A stretch of 64,000 nucleotides of DNA from Babesia bovis T2Bo. Lineage: Eukaryota; Apicomplexa; Aconoidasida; Piroplasmida; Babesiidae. The position numbers and the translations under genes were made by a program. Below the pieces are notes generated by a model that saw nothing but the letters and a program-made list of their open reading frames with translations, was not told the DNA's origin and did not search any database. Positions 55,801-64,000 of the stretch are shown here, piece after piece. Where the stretch lies: contig NC_010574.1 in the NCBI RefSeq assembly GCF_000165395.2, forward strand, positions 744,001 to 808,000, in the 5' to 3' direction. Numbering within the stretch: position 1 is the first letter of the stretch; each line of letters opens with the position of its first letter.

Positions 55801-56025
55801 CGATTATCGCAGGAGTCCTTGGTAAAGTGGATGAAGGGTTTCGTTACCGACGAAACGCCAGAACATGGCTACAGTATGATGATCGAGGACTATCCGGTGG
55901 TGCCTCTTATGTTAAAGGAGCTCCTTGTATGCATGAAGGAGAGATACTCCAACGTGTCGGGTTTTGACGAGGTCTCCAAAATTATCGAAAACGATATATA
56001 TCCTAACGCGGCCATGATTAACTAA
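52894..56025 (+). CDS. eIF4G: translation initiation factor eIF4G with PAM2-like motifs
   Basis: A single-exon gene of 1043 residues. Two PAM2-like motifs lie at the extreme N-terminus: FNVDAPEFNP (residues 20-29) and LNADAPEFIP (38-47), matching the LNxxAxEFxP consensus that binds the MLLE domain of PABP. A long acidic, disordered region follows. The eIF4E-binding motif YxxxxL-phi is present as YTVDKLL at residues 465-471. The MIF4G domain covers roughly 570-855 (KLMGLLNRLTVEKFDTIYKQ, AFVLVKIIFEKAITQHHFIP, GNMIFVGELFKQKLL). A MA3-like helical domain ends the protein (EEIKRRTRGIVKELVMSHD, about 895-1040). It scaffolds eIF4E, eIF4A and PABP on capped mRNA. The first ATG follows ACAATAAA, a plausible leader. 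Identification is strong from MIF4G plus the eIF4E motif. Confidence 0.9.
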   Translation: MATEQGDNPDENAPKSTTTFNVDAPEFNPNPTRSSGTLNADAPEFIPGKLGTYDGGLGYVSVSDMKHGKRYNRGAYQRPSQMHQAGMQYHPRWSPQYVPMWVPYSVEMDRSGAVYDYSPYHYGQRRGYDGHPRHNRFSKHPSADGELPKREPRTPHGMSVHANAGTYSKYSDSQGVETTHVDSVSVGPSTEDGPVKDATSTPKKMTLQNSKDNQSTWADKFRQTNAEQGEPDVVKTEEPTQPAPSWNGRPTFAEMMKKAVGRDRKLQETPPELPVQPVVDNAEPVNERLEEVTPTDTCVAKDNKSPVNVPPQVVDVSVENKTVTEEASEPVQDPISETAEVSMLAMDLDKCHINQEPPVEDYTTTPKHKEAETTDVETETFQNQEPIVKPEDDGELENREIPIQETKVEPNAEAVLEDETEYQEVEEPSEVVDKDSCLISATDDSVDDDVAETNEGTKMIYDGQYTVDKLLACGFELKKHYMEEKLRWGFMGPGRESKGSDHRRGVTYDDRTNNSRYKGENWPTQRRSARYDVKSFGSSNKGVEFSRDQLEAVSIPRASESSWIIKQAKLKMDKEQQLIRKLMGLLNRLTVEKFDTIYKQVLSSGVETYNQAFVLVKIIFEKAITQHHFIPMYVELCAKLSYDLNNFTDNEDASVAQGDSSTTGKSDQKATRRSDFMKILLNCCQDSFENNLKPMECPPDLEGDDKFEFELKYKHRMRGNMIFVGELFKQKLLAAKLLITCLSEVFAKRNECIAATGRIETGDNHLEGMCTLLQTVGKCFDTDKWKYSGEFEKYIQMLTDLGRNPNICFRIRCLIQNVLDSRHGNWTTSTPYKPEGPCRLQELRTKVMEQEKQQDENAWRLKKRGKNLEIKTPSSKPSPAPNVLANPIVIEPLSSEEIKRRTRGIVKELVMSHDAAEASLCISELNLAQGQDVELFCHIFNAALESCAKITAENERHIVAKWMVDLAIGRLSQESLVKWMKGFVTDETPEHGYSMMIEDYPVVPLMLKELLVCMKERYSNVSGFDEVSKIIENDIYPNAAMIN

Positions 56026-56131
56026 TTCTTAATGATTGAATGAATTTAGTACTATATATACGATGATTAGCGGTGCCGTGTTTGATGATCGTACAGATGT
56101 TAACATCCCATATTCCCACCTGCATCGATCA

Positions 56132-58811
56132 CTATCCGCTTTCCGAATTTTGTTGCAATATATAATTTACGTCGTTGGAATCTTGATGAGCCACTTCATG
56201 AATGCTTGGAATCCTGAAGTCACACTCTATTCCCTTGCTAATATCATTCAACTTCTGTGGGATTGTTCAAACATACACCATAGAACATACTTGTTTGTAT
56301 ATATTGTTCAGATGATTCCACCTCTCTTGTCGTTGGCTTAGCAATAGGTGAAATCGAGTTTCAATAGAAAGTCGTAAATCTTCGAATGCTTTATTGGCAA
56401 AATCGCATGTCGCCCTTCTACGCTTCTTCAACAATTCTGTCGCACTCTTCAGATGCTTGATGAGACTTTGTTTATCTCCATCATTATCTGTTTTCATGTG
56501 GATAATTCATTTTAAACCTACTGATCTGTGTTGGATTATATGTTATATAATTCCTAAGAGGAACGGGAGAACCCGCCTTACTGAGTTCAGAGGTTTTACG
56601 TTTCTTAATTGCACGTTTTCGTTTCAATGGCACTTTATGCATGAAAACATGAAATACAGCTTCTTTTGATGGTCCTGGATCTGTTTCTTTTGATGTAATT
56701 TCATACGAGTGATTCGAAGAATTATCGGGTAGTACCTCCGCAATGTTGCATACCGCTTTGGCGTCATTTGTTTGATTGATATCTTTTTGTGTGATTGTGA
56801 TCGATTCCGTGTTTTCAACATGATCTATATCATTAGTAATGTTTGTTCTTTCATCTTGTCCTGACTGTTCCATTTTATCTGCTACCGCCATAAAAGGTCC
56901 CTCCTGAGGCAATTGTATGATAGCCACACTAGATTTCTTTTTTTGTGAACTATGACAACTGGCTTCATATATGTTTGTTTTGGACTTAATACTCTTTTCA
57001 TCTGATATTTTTATTGTTTTTATTGTTGTAAGGACATACCCATAAGTGGTGTACCAAAGGCACGTGTAGTAGTGCCCTACATAAGAAGTCTAAAAAGTAT
57101 AATATGAACAAACCCGATTGAAAGATGGCGGAAGTGTGCTACCATATGGTGAGTTTTGCCCACTCTTCGTGAGATACTGATGGTGCAATGTGGGAGTTTG
57201 CCACTGAAGTGCTGTATAAGGAGTCTCTTCCCCGATAGTGGAATATGAGATATATGGCGCACTATAAATGTGGTTGTTAACGGGAAGCTATATAAATTAT
57301 CAACGTAACATTTCTAAACATTACCTCCATTGATATGTAACTACATTTAGTTATTGGGTTGATTGAGCCTTTTTGTATAGTTCCACTTATGATTGCATCA
57401 CTTGTGGTACAGCGTGATATATATGCATCACAGTTCACACGCTCCTTATAAAAATCGATGACTGCTTTATCGTATTCCAACTTTTTAATACAACTAGTCT
57501 TCATACATGTCACAATGAAACGATATTGCATTGCTAGCTGGTGTCGGAATCCACAGGCAACCTTATTGGGAAGATTTTCTGAAATTTATATTTATTGAAG
57601 AATGATAGCCAACCTTTTATATATGTCAAATTCACATCAAAGTAAAATATCAATGAATCGTTTTTATCTTGGAAGTCAATACAACTGATCAATGGCAATT
57701 CGATAGCCATATCCATAGTCTACAATGTAGTGTTGCCCATATCATTTTTAGAAGTATATATAATGTCTACGCTTCAATTCAAACTTACATCTATGGGTAG
57801 TATAGTGATATTGGTTCGAGTGAATGACGCTACAGCGTCATGAATGTTCAAAAGAACTATATCGTTGTCAATCATCTATATTGGGTGACGCTGATTCATA
57901 ATTTTATTTACCCTTTGATCAGTATAGCTGACTTTAAGCATACATTTACGCCATATTAATGGATTGTTATAAACCGTATCTATGCACTTGAACACGGACT
58001 CGACATCAGTGGTCCCCAAAGCAATTTCTCTTGCAACTGAAATTACAACAATGCATTTGATATCCCTTATTGACCTTATAAAAGGTTCAATGTCGACATA
58101 AAAATTTATTCCGACTGTGGTGTTTGAGGAAATACATTCATAACTTACCATGAAGTAGTAGAAGGAGTAAATTACGAAGCAATGATACAGCCTCATACAG
58201 GTTGCGTAGTTCAAATGTGGTATCAGATCCTTTATCATCGACTGAAACATAATGTATTTGTAGTGCAAATACGTACTAGTGATGTGATACTTCGCAATAG
58301 CGTTACAGATCTTTCTTAAGATCCTCCTGTATATTCTGTCCAAGTTAGCACGTCTGTTGTGCTCTATCATGGTTTGCGTACATGCGTTCAACAACCTAAC
58401 ACAAGGTACACTTCTATCCCAATCTTTTATCTTGCAAATGTTCATAAACAACATCTACAGCGTTTGACTGGGACAACTATATATCTGTACCTCCATATTG
58501 TTGACATACTCATTATCTACCAATGTGTTGTATAGATTTGGTGCTACGGTAAAACATGTAATAATTGCTGTCAGGATACGATCTGCAAGTAGGAATTTAT
58601 GTTGACAACATGCATTAAGTACGCAACAGATAAGTGGTTTGAAGTTCTCTTTTGTAAGGAAAGCCTGGGAAGATATGTCATAGAAATGACCATTAAGTTG
58701 TAATGGAGTACCGGAAAGTGATTCCTGTATTCCATCTGAATGAACATAGCTATAGTTCTTCAGCAACGATGCTGATAACTTGGGATCGCTTCGTCGCAAA
58801 GTAGAAGCCAT
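56132..58811 (-). CDS. 12-exon gene for a 750-residue protein of unknown function
   Basis: Exons in order of translation: 58811-58491, 58454-58277, 58241-58149, 58114-57912, 57875-57789, 57719-57614, 57578-57325, 57287-57114, 57076-57040, 57001-56522, 56487-56291 and 56254-56132. Every junction has GT..AG and all phases agree, with introns of 34-38 nt except one of 69 nt. That agreement is the main evidence that these fragments form one gene. The N-terminal ~240 residues are helical (LICCVLNACCQHKFLLADRI, LRNLYEAVSLLRNLLLLLLHG) and resemble helical-repeat mitochondrial RNA proteins. The middle is beta-rich (DSLIFYFDVNLTYIK). After a disordered Ser/Lys stretch comes a basic coiled coil (KHLKSATELLKKRRR, RWNHLNNIYKQ). 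No family recognised. The first ATG lacks a signal peptide. Confidence 0.6.
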
Positions 58812-59273
58812 TTTATAAAGTGGATCTAAGGTATACTTTGTATATAAGGTTTCATTGATGCGATGATTAAGGAAATTTCACACTTGTGTTATTACTACGA
58901 ACCAGTGGTATGATATTTCGCTTCTACCTTGCCAGGAAGGTTAGGAGTAATACGTTTTTTGAAATGACATTGTGTGTTAACATATTGACATAACCAATGT
59001 GTAAAAGAATACTAGGTTATTCGCCTGGCAAGTAAAATAGATCTACAGTTAAACTGTAATTTAGTCAATTTCATAATGGAAAATTTTCTGTCGCAGCGAC
59101 TTTATAGCGTTTCCCACGACAAACTGCAAGGGCCATCCCCCATTTAAATATAAAACATGGGTTTCCTTTTGTGGTTTCATTGGGTATTTTAATTTTTGAA
59201 CTATGTAGATTGGTATTTTAAAATATATTCGTGTTTCCCCTTTGGGTGTTTTTGGTTGGTGTTGTTTCACGAC
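58812..59273. other. divergent spacer between the 12-exon gene and bystin
   Basis: About 460 bp, presumably a bidirectional promoter. It contains the inverted repeat listed separately, and no coding exon. Confidence 0.45.
58928..59032. repeat. 9-bp inverted repeat in a divergent promoter
   Basis: CTTGCCAGG at 58928-58936 and its exact reverse complement CCTGGCAAG at 59024-59032, separated by 87 bp, in an otherwise AT-rich spacer. The GC-rich arms stand out. It could be paired binding sites for a factor or the base of a structured RNA. Chance cannot be excluded. Confidence 0.3.
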
Positions 59274-61098
59274 ATGAAGGGTAAAACAACTAAGAAAGGC
59301 GGCAAAGGCCGAGCCTCTGGTGGGATTAAAAAAGATGGAAATCGAAAGAATAAGGGTCATGGTGTTAAACCTAAAGATCCTGATGACGATGAATATTTAT
59401 CGGATATCGAGGCGGAGTACCTCGACGACATACCCGAGTTTATCGCAAAGAAAGTTCACAAAATGGTGAATGAGAACGACCAAGAGTCAATTAAGTGAGT
59501 TTTATTCTATTATATGGGCAGTGATGATGTATAATGACAAGCATATATCCTATATGTTGTTGAGGAAATGTGGATATCTGAGCCCTTTTATTCTGTAACC
59601 ACATTTTACACATTTATATTTAGGATCGCAATAGTCAATGATTCTGACTTCCTGAGTCAGGATAAGCTGGTATCTGATACTCTCAATGAGATTGATGGTT
59701 TTATGCCTGAGAGTTCGATACCCAGTAGTACCATAGAGATCGGTCAGCTGAGCGAGCGCATCTTTAAAATTCCAGAGGCTGAGACAGAATCAATTCGTAA
59801 GATGAGAGCAGTATTTAGTGAGATTGGCGTATATATGTCAAAATACACTAGTGGTGGTCTTCCAAAAGCATTTAAATTTCTTCCTCGTATGTCAAATTGG
59901 GAAGAATTTTTAGAGCTGACCCATCCGGAGAACTGGACGCCTAATGCTATGTATGAGGCTACTCGTATATTGGCATCTAACATGACTGATAGCACGGTTG
60001 AAAAATTCTACAGCAAAGTGCTTTTGCCAACTGTGCGTAAAGACATTCGCGGCAGTAGGAAGTTAAACTACCATTTATATATGGCATTAAAGAAAGCTAT
60101 GTATAAGCCAACAGCTTGGTTTAAGGGTATTATGGTACCTTTAGTCGAGGAGGTGAGTTTTGCGTGAATGAGTGGTAGGAGAAATTAAATGATGATTGAT
60201 ACTAATTGACGTTATAATGTCAGGATTCGTATCGCCCCAGTCTGATATATAATACGCTCCTTGTTTTCATTTTTAATTTGCTAATCATTTTACAGGGCTG
60301 TTTATATCGTGAGGCTGCTATTATCGGAAATATATTACGTCGTATGTCAATACCTATACTTCATGCATCTGCTTTCATTCTACGATTATGTCAATGTCAA
60401 AGATGGTATGGTAGCAGCAGTTTTATTATGTCTATCATGCTTCAAAAGCAGTACAACTTGCCAAAGAATGTAGGTTTTCTTTGCTTTTGTTATGGTAGTT
60501 TTTAATGATGATACACCGACCTTAAGCCAGTTCTGCTTCTGAGAACTTGATGACAACGGTCGCCCATTCTGATCATTTTTTATGCAAAGTCACTCTGAAT
60601 TTCACGTAACGTGTCTTTCAATTTTCCCTTTGCTATAAAAACACTTCCATTCATCTTCTATGGGTTATGCTCAGTGTAACCGCCTGTTGTTTGGAATACA
60701 TGCTGTGTTATAGCGTTTTAGTTATAATTCAATAGGTTGTGCAAGAATGTGTACAATATTTCTGCAAATTTGAAAATTTTGGCGACCTATTACCTGTAAT
60801 ATGGCATCAGTCCTTGCTTATTCTGGTTACAAGTTATAAGCGTAAGTTTATACACGATATTGCAATCGATGATGTCACACATGAAGTCCTAGACTATGTC
60901 TATGCGGACTTAAAGTTATCCCTGTCTGATGATTTGCTATAACTATGTCACGTAGAATATACACATTGAATTTCAGATTATTTCACTCCAGCTGATTTCG
61001 CTAGCATAAAGCGATTGACAAAGGTACACGTGCATCCTCATATAACTCCTGCTATCATTCACTTGTTGTCGTGTACGATAAACGAAGTTGAAATTTAA
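59274..61098 (+). CDS. ENP1: bystin/ENP1, pre-40S ribosome assembly factor
   Basis: Exons 59274-59494, 59624-60152, 60296-60469, 60736-60841 and 60977-61098 give 383 residues. Introns here are long for the window (129-266 nt). The N-terminus is Lys/Gly-rich, then an acidic stretch. The bystin core is clear: [69 protein letters not shown], then across a junction [22 protein letters not shown]. The last exon completes it with [13 protein letters not shown] and HPHITPAI, aligning with the family ending YK-x18-HPQITPEI. Bystin binds pre-40S particles and is needed for 18S rRNA processing in the nucleolus. If the last intron (60842-60976) is kept, the frame stays open for 32 more codons before a stop, giving a different tail. 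Confidence 0.92.
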
Positions 61099-61648
61099 CA
61101 TAAAAGTGGTATATGATGACTAACACAATGGGAATCTCTCCGATTTTGTTGAGGATTTGTTACGTCTGAACCACAATAATAACCTATCGGTTAAATAATA
61201 TTTTGTAAATACCGAAATTTGTATATGCGTAACTAGAAGGCATCTCGTGTGGTATACCGGGGTTATCAGATACAAAACACATTGTTGGAATACATAATAA
61301 TTATGTCCCTATATTCCATTAATACGGTTAATACGTTATTTTTGGGGGCAATCTGTATGATTAGATGATCTTAGCCGAACGTGAATCTCGGACCTTGGCA
61401 TTCCCCATAACTGGGAGTTGGCCTCGTTTTCCATTATATACTATCGGTTTATTATTCAAACATTTATACACATATTAAACACTGCAAAGGTATGTTTTAC
61501 TGCGTATTTCGTGGTGTCATTGGGTTTGGTTGACGTTAGTAAGGAGGGTCGTTTGATGTCAGGGTTAATAAAGCGAATCCTCCCGATGAAATTAAGGCAC
61601 ACCTTTCTTGTAACCATGTGATATTTTGTTTATACGTTTTGTAGGACA
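61099..61648 (+). promoter_or_regulatory. spacer and probable spliced 5' leader of eL36
   Basis: Downstream of bystin lies a leader region with a consensus donor AAAG|GTATGT at 61489/61490 and an acceptor TTTTGTAG ending at 61644, 4 nt before the eL36 ATG. This predicts a 155-nt intron in an untranslated leader, as at eS24. A locally GC-richer segment (61,377-61,435) precedes it. Splice sites are seen, transcription start is inferred. Confidence 0.5.
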
Positions 61649-62038
61649 ATGACAGTCAGGAAAGAAATGAAGATCGAGGCCCCAAGGTCTGGTATCGCTG
61701 GTATGTTTCTAATATAACACTATATTCATCCAATTTCAGTCGGCCTCAACAAGGGTCACATCACTACTCCCATTCCATTGGTGAAGAGTGTACGTCCTAG
61801 TCGCAAGAAGGGTTTGAAGACAAAACGCAACGCTTTGGTTTCTGAGGTTATCCGTGAGGTTTGCGGCTTTGCTCCATACGAGAGGCACATGATCGAGCTC
61901 ATCAAGACTGGTTCTGCTTCTGCTCAGAAACGTGCTCTTAAATTCGCTAAGAAGCGTTTGGGTACTCTTCGTCGTGCTAAGACTAAGAACGATGAGATGA
62001 TGCGCGTCGTTGAGTTACAGCGTAAGCGCAAGGCATGA
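61649..62038 (+). CDS. RPL36: 60S ribosomal protein eL36 (RPL36)
   Basis: Exons 61649-61700 and 61740-62038 (39-nt intron) give 116 residues. The protein carries the eL36 signature: [11 protein letters not shown] across the splice, [30 protein letters not shown], and [12 protein letters not shown] followed by a basic C-terminus ([19 protein letters not shown]). It is a core protein of the large ribosomal subunit. Length fits the family (about 100-115 residues). The start is the Met of [10 protein letters not shown], 4 nt after the probable leader acceptor. Confidence 0.95.
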
Positions 62039-62198
62039 ACACACAACACCATCGCGTACCATTAATAGTGTACATCATATTCTTATATGTTATGTGTTAC
62101 TGTTTATAAAATTGTAAGCGTTACTATAATGCAGCACAGGCCCCTATTATATTACCGGGTGTAACGCTTGGGTGTATATATATTTATTTTACATAACC

Positions 62199-62787
62199 AT
62201 GGCAAAAGGTATCCGTGCGAAGTCGTTGCGGAGATATCGCACAGCTAAACGTCATGTTATCAACGGTAATGCTTATGTGTGGTGAATGTCCTATATTTTG
62301 TAGAACTCGTTGAGTTACCCTTAGTAAAGGAAGCAAATCGCAAAGTCCGCCTTCTTCAATGTGGTATTGATATAACCCCGGAGATCAAGCCAAATAAATT
62401 TCTTGAACCAGGTAAATGCATTGAATCAGTGTTACACATTTTCCAGATAATCCTGATGCTGTGTTTCCCCAACGTGTGGTTAAGCCTGCAATAGATCTCC
62501 GATCGGAGGCTTTGCCATATTCAGGTATGTTATGTGTATATATGACATTATACCTAGGTCTTGCTGGTATGTATAACAGGCGTAAATTTAGCCCTGAGGA
62601 GATTCGTGAGAGTCAGTATCTCTCTGTTGTTCAGGGTCATTTGTTACCACCTCAAGGTGAAATCGCAATGTCTATAGATGAGGCCCCTGTTTCTATAAGT
62701 AGTACAGCGCGTGAGGGTAACTACAAGCGTGGCAAGGCTCACGCTCATGCTGCTAAGAAGTTAAAGTCCATCAAGAAGCGAAAGTGA
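62199..62787 (+). CDS. small basic nucleolar protein, DUF2423/LLPH-like
   Basis: Exons 62199-62265, 62304-62411, 62447-62524 and 62558-62787 (introns of 33-38 nt) give 160 residues. The N-terminus MAKGIRAKSLRRYRTAKR matches the DUF2423 pattern 'MAKSLRSKxKRRxRAxKR' of LLPH/Ybl028c-type proteins. The C-terminus is also basic (KRGKAHAHAAKKLKSIKKRK). The middle (ITPEIKPNKFLEPDNPDAVFPQ) is unremarkable. Relatives of this family associate with pre-60S particles, and here it sits beside eL36 in tandem, though the role is inferred. The stop is 33 bp from the convergent RPN8 stop. Confidence 0.6.
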
Positions 62788-62820
62788 TAAAACTGTTTCT
62801 TAAGATTGAAAATACGCGTT

Positions 62821-63927
62821 TTATGATGATGTTTGTTTTGGTTGTGCAGCGGCCGCTTCCTTTTTGTTTTTGGCAATACGCTTATTCTCTGTCATGTTAT
62901 CAATTAGGTTGTGGAGTGCGAGTATGGCCCTGAGTATGCTACCTAGATATATTGCCAAGGATGTGTCGTTCATGTTAATGATAAATGCCTCTTTAATAGC
63001 ATCACTATCTACCGACGGAAATAGATTTAGTATATCCTGCGTGTTATAAATGGAGAACATATATATTACCTGTAGCATGTAAACGATGGCAGGGTTAAGG
63101 TTATACTGTCCACCGATAACTCCTTTAAGGTAATCTACAATTTCAGCAAGTTTGAGCACTAGTGACTTCAGAGCCAACACTTTATTGTCAACCTAGGCAG
63201 AATCTTAGTCACTGATATTGCAAACTCACTTTGGTGGACAGCGTGGAAGTGGTCACGTTTGTTAAATCGCGCAACAAGTGTTCCAATCCAACTTCCTCAG
63301 CTTCAAAAGCGCCTGTGGAAATTTGAATTAACACCGTTTATTACTAACCCATTTCAGAGGGAACATGTGCAAATGTCCTTCTGAATCTTCTATCACTGGT
63401 TGGTTCTTCTACTGATACATATGCTTCTATTGGGACTTCTTCCTTCTATACAATGTTTGAAATAGATAGAAATCAAACGTACTTGATTGATATCGACTAT
63501 AATATAAATTGGATTTGGACAGTATTTGCGATAGAGTTCATGAATTTCCAAATCAGCAGGTTTACATTTAGGTCCGGTGCTGTACCAGCCTAGTACCTTT
63601 TCCTTTGTATTTATCTGTAGATTGTGTGTTTAATATGTTGCGACTCGATGAGCTTACTTTTTTGAACATTGTGAACATGCGTTCATGGTAGTTATGGTCA
63701 AAAAACCAAACCAATGGATTTTTAGTATCCTCTTCGAATGGTACTGCGTATGAATTAGTGATGTGTATGTCTCCTTCTATCATCTCTCCAAGAATTGTGC
63801 CAACAACTCGTCGCGAGGTCCCCGCGGCAGCTCTGTTGTAATGGTCTACCACTGAGAGCATTACGATCGGGTGTAATACCACCTTTTTATGTGAAGAGAG
63901 AAACGCCATCTTCTTTATTTGTTCCAT
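62821..63927 (-). CDS. RPN8: 26S proteasome regulatory subunit RPN8 (PSMD7)
   Basis: Exons in order of translation: 63927-63658, 63614-63483, 63445-63349, 63312-63230 and 63192-62821, giving 317 residues with introns of 36-43 nt. The MPN domain begins [18 protein letters not shown] and continues [29 protein letters not shown], then [18 protein letters not shown]. After splicing comes [29 protein letters not shown]. No H-x-H-x7-S-x2-D zinc motif of active JAMM enzymes is seen, as expected for RPN8, which is the inactive partner of RPN11 in the proteasome lid. The C-terminal helices ([22 protein letters not shown]) and a Lys-rich tail are typical. A second Met at codon 7 (MAFLSSHKK) is an alternative start. 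Confidence 0.93.
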
Positions 63928-64000
63928 TTTGTATATATAATATATTTGTATTTATACTAAATTGTTGTGTCACGTGCCGTACCCACGTAACACATCACAT

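Noticed and set aside
56036..56341. A 101-residue plus-strand membrane-like protein after eIF4G
   Set aside because: It is the antisense of coding exons of the 12-exon gene, which have consistent phases and splice sites.
1..64000. tRNA genes, rRNA, CRISPR arrays, transposons, subtelomeric repeats
   Set aside because: I looked for T-arm (TTCGA) contexts, long direct repeats and terminal repeats in the spacers and found none that held up.

Overview
The window looks like nuclear chromosome from an apicomplexan parasite, most likely a piroplasm close to Babesia (B. bovis-like). The base composition is moderately AT-rich. Genes are small and tightly packed on both strands, and are broken by many GT..AG introns that cluster at 31-39 nt. 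Apicomplexan marker families are present: an ApiAP2 transcription factor, apicortin, and factors of organellar translation. I resolved splice structures by hand by checking that frame, intron phase and family motifs all agree. Exon coordinates are given in the entries. Species assignment is inference.

Layout. 1-20 kb: a 3' gene end, ApiAP2, apicortin facing eIF3b, COX10, ribosomal protein eS24 with a spliced leader, the spliceosomal helicase PRP28, a WDR26/Gid7-like WD40 protein, and a Pumilio protein. 21-28 kb: a PARN-like deadenylase, a CENP-C-like kinetochore protein, a PIG-P-like membrane protein facing a degenerate RAD51-like protein. 28-42 kb: RRN3 (RNA polymerase I factor) facing AMMECR1, an eight-span membrane protein, a thioredoxin-like secretory protein lacking CxxC, EF-Ts facing SLY1, an FKBP-like secreted protein, and a TBC RabGAP. 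42-52 kb: NOL10/ENP2, a 950-residue unknown, MCM10 overlapping a HAD-fold protein, and an RF2-type organellar release factor. 52-64 kb: eIF4G, a 12-exon unknown gene, bystin/ENP1, ribosomal protein eL36, a DUF2423-like nucleolar protein, and proteasome subunit RPN8.

Functional themes. Much of the content is housekeeping: ribosome production (RRN3, NOL10, bystin, eS24, eL36, the DUF2423-like protein), translation (eIF3b, eIF4G, EF-Ts, RF2), mRNA fate (PUF, PARN-like, PRP28), secretion (SLY1, TBC), DNA replication and segregation (MCM10, CENP-C) and protein turnover (RPN8, a Gid7-like subunit).

The most striking structural feature is extreme compaction. Four convergent pairs have abutting or overlapping stop codons, a fifth probably overlaps by tens of bases, and two tandem pairs overlap or nearly touch (MCM10/HAD by 8 nt, FKBP-like/SLY1 with a 2-nt gap). 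Other notable points are tandem PAM2-like motifs in eIF4G, a release factor whose SPF tripeptide reads SPY, and several domains that keep the fold signature but lose catalytic motifs. No tRNA, rRNA, CRISPR, transposon or telomeric repeat was recognised.
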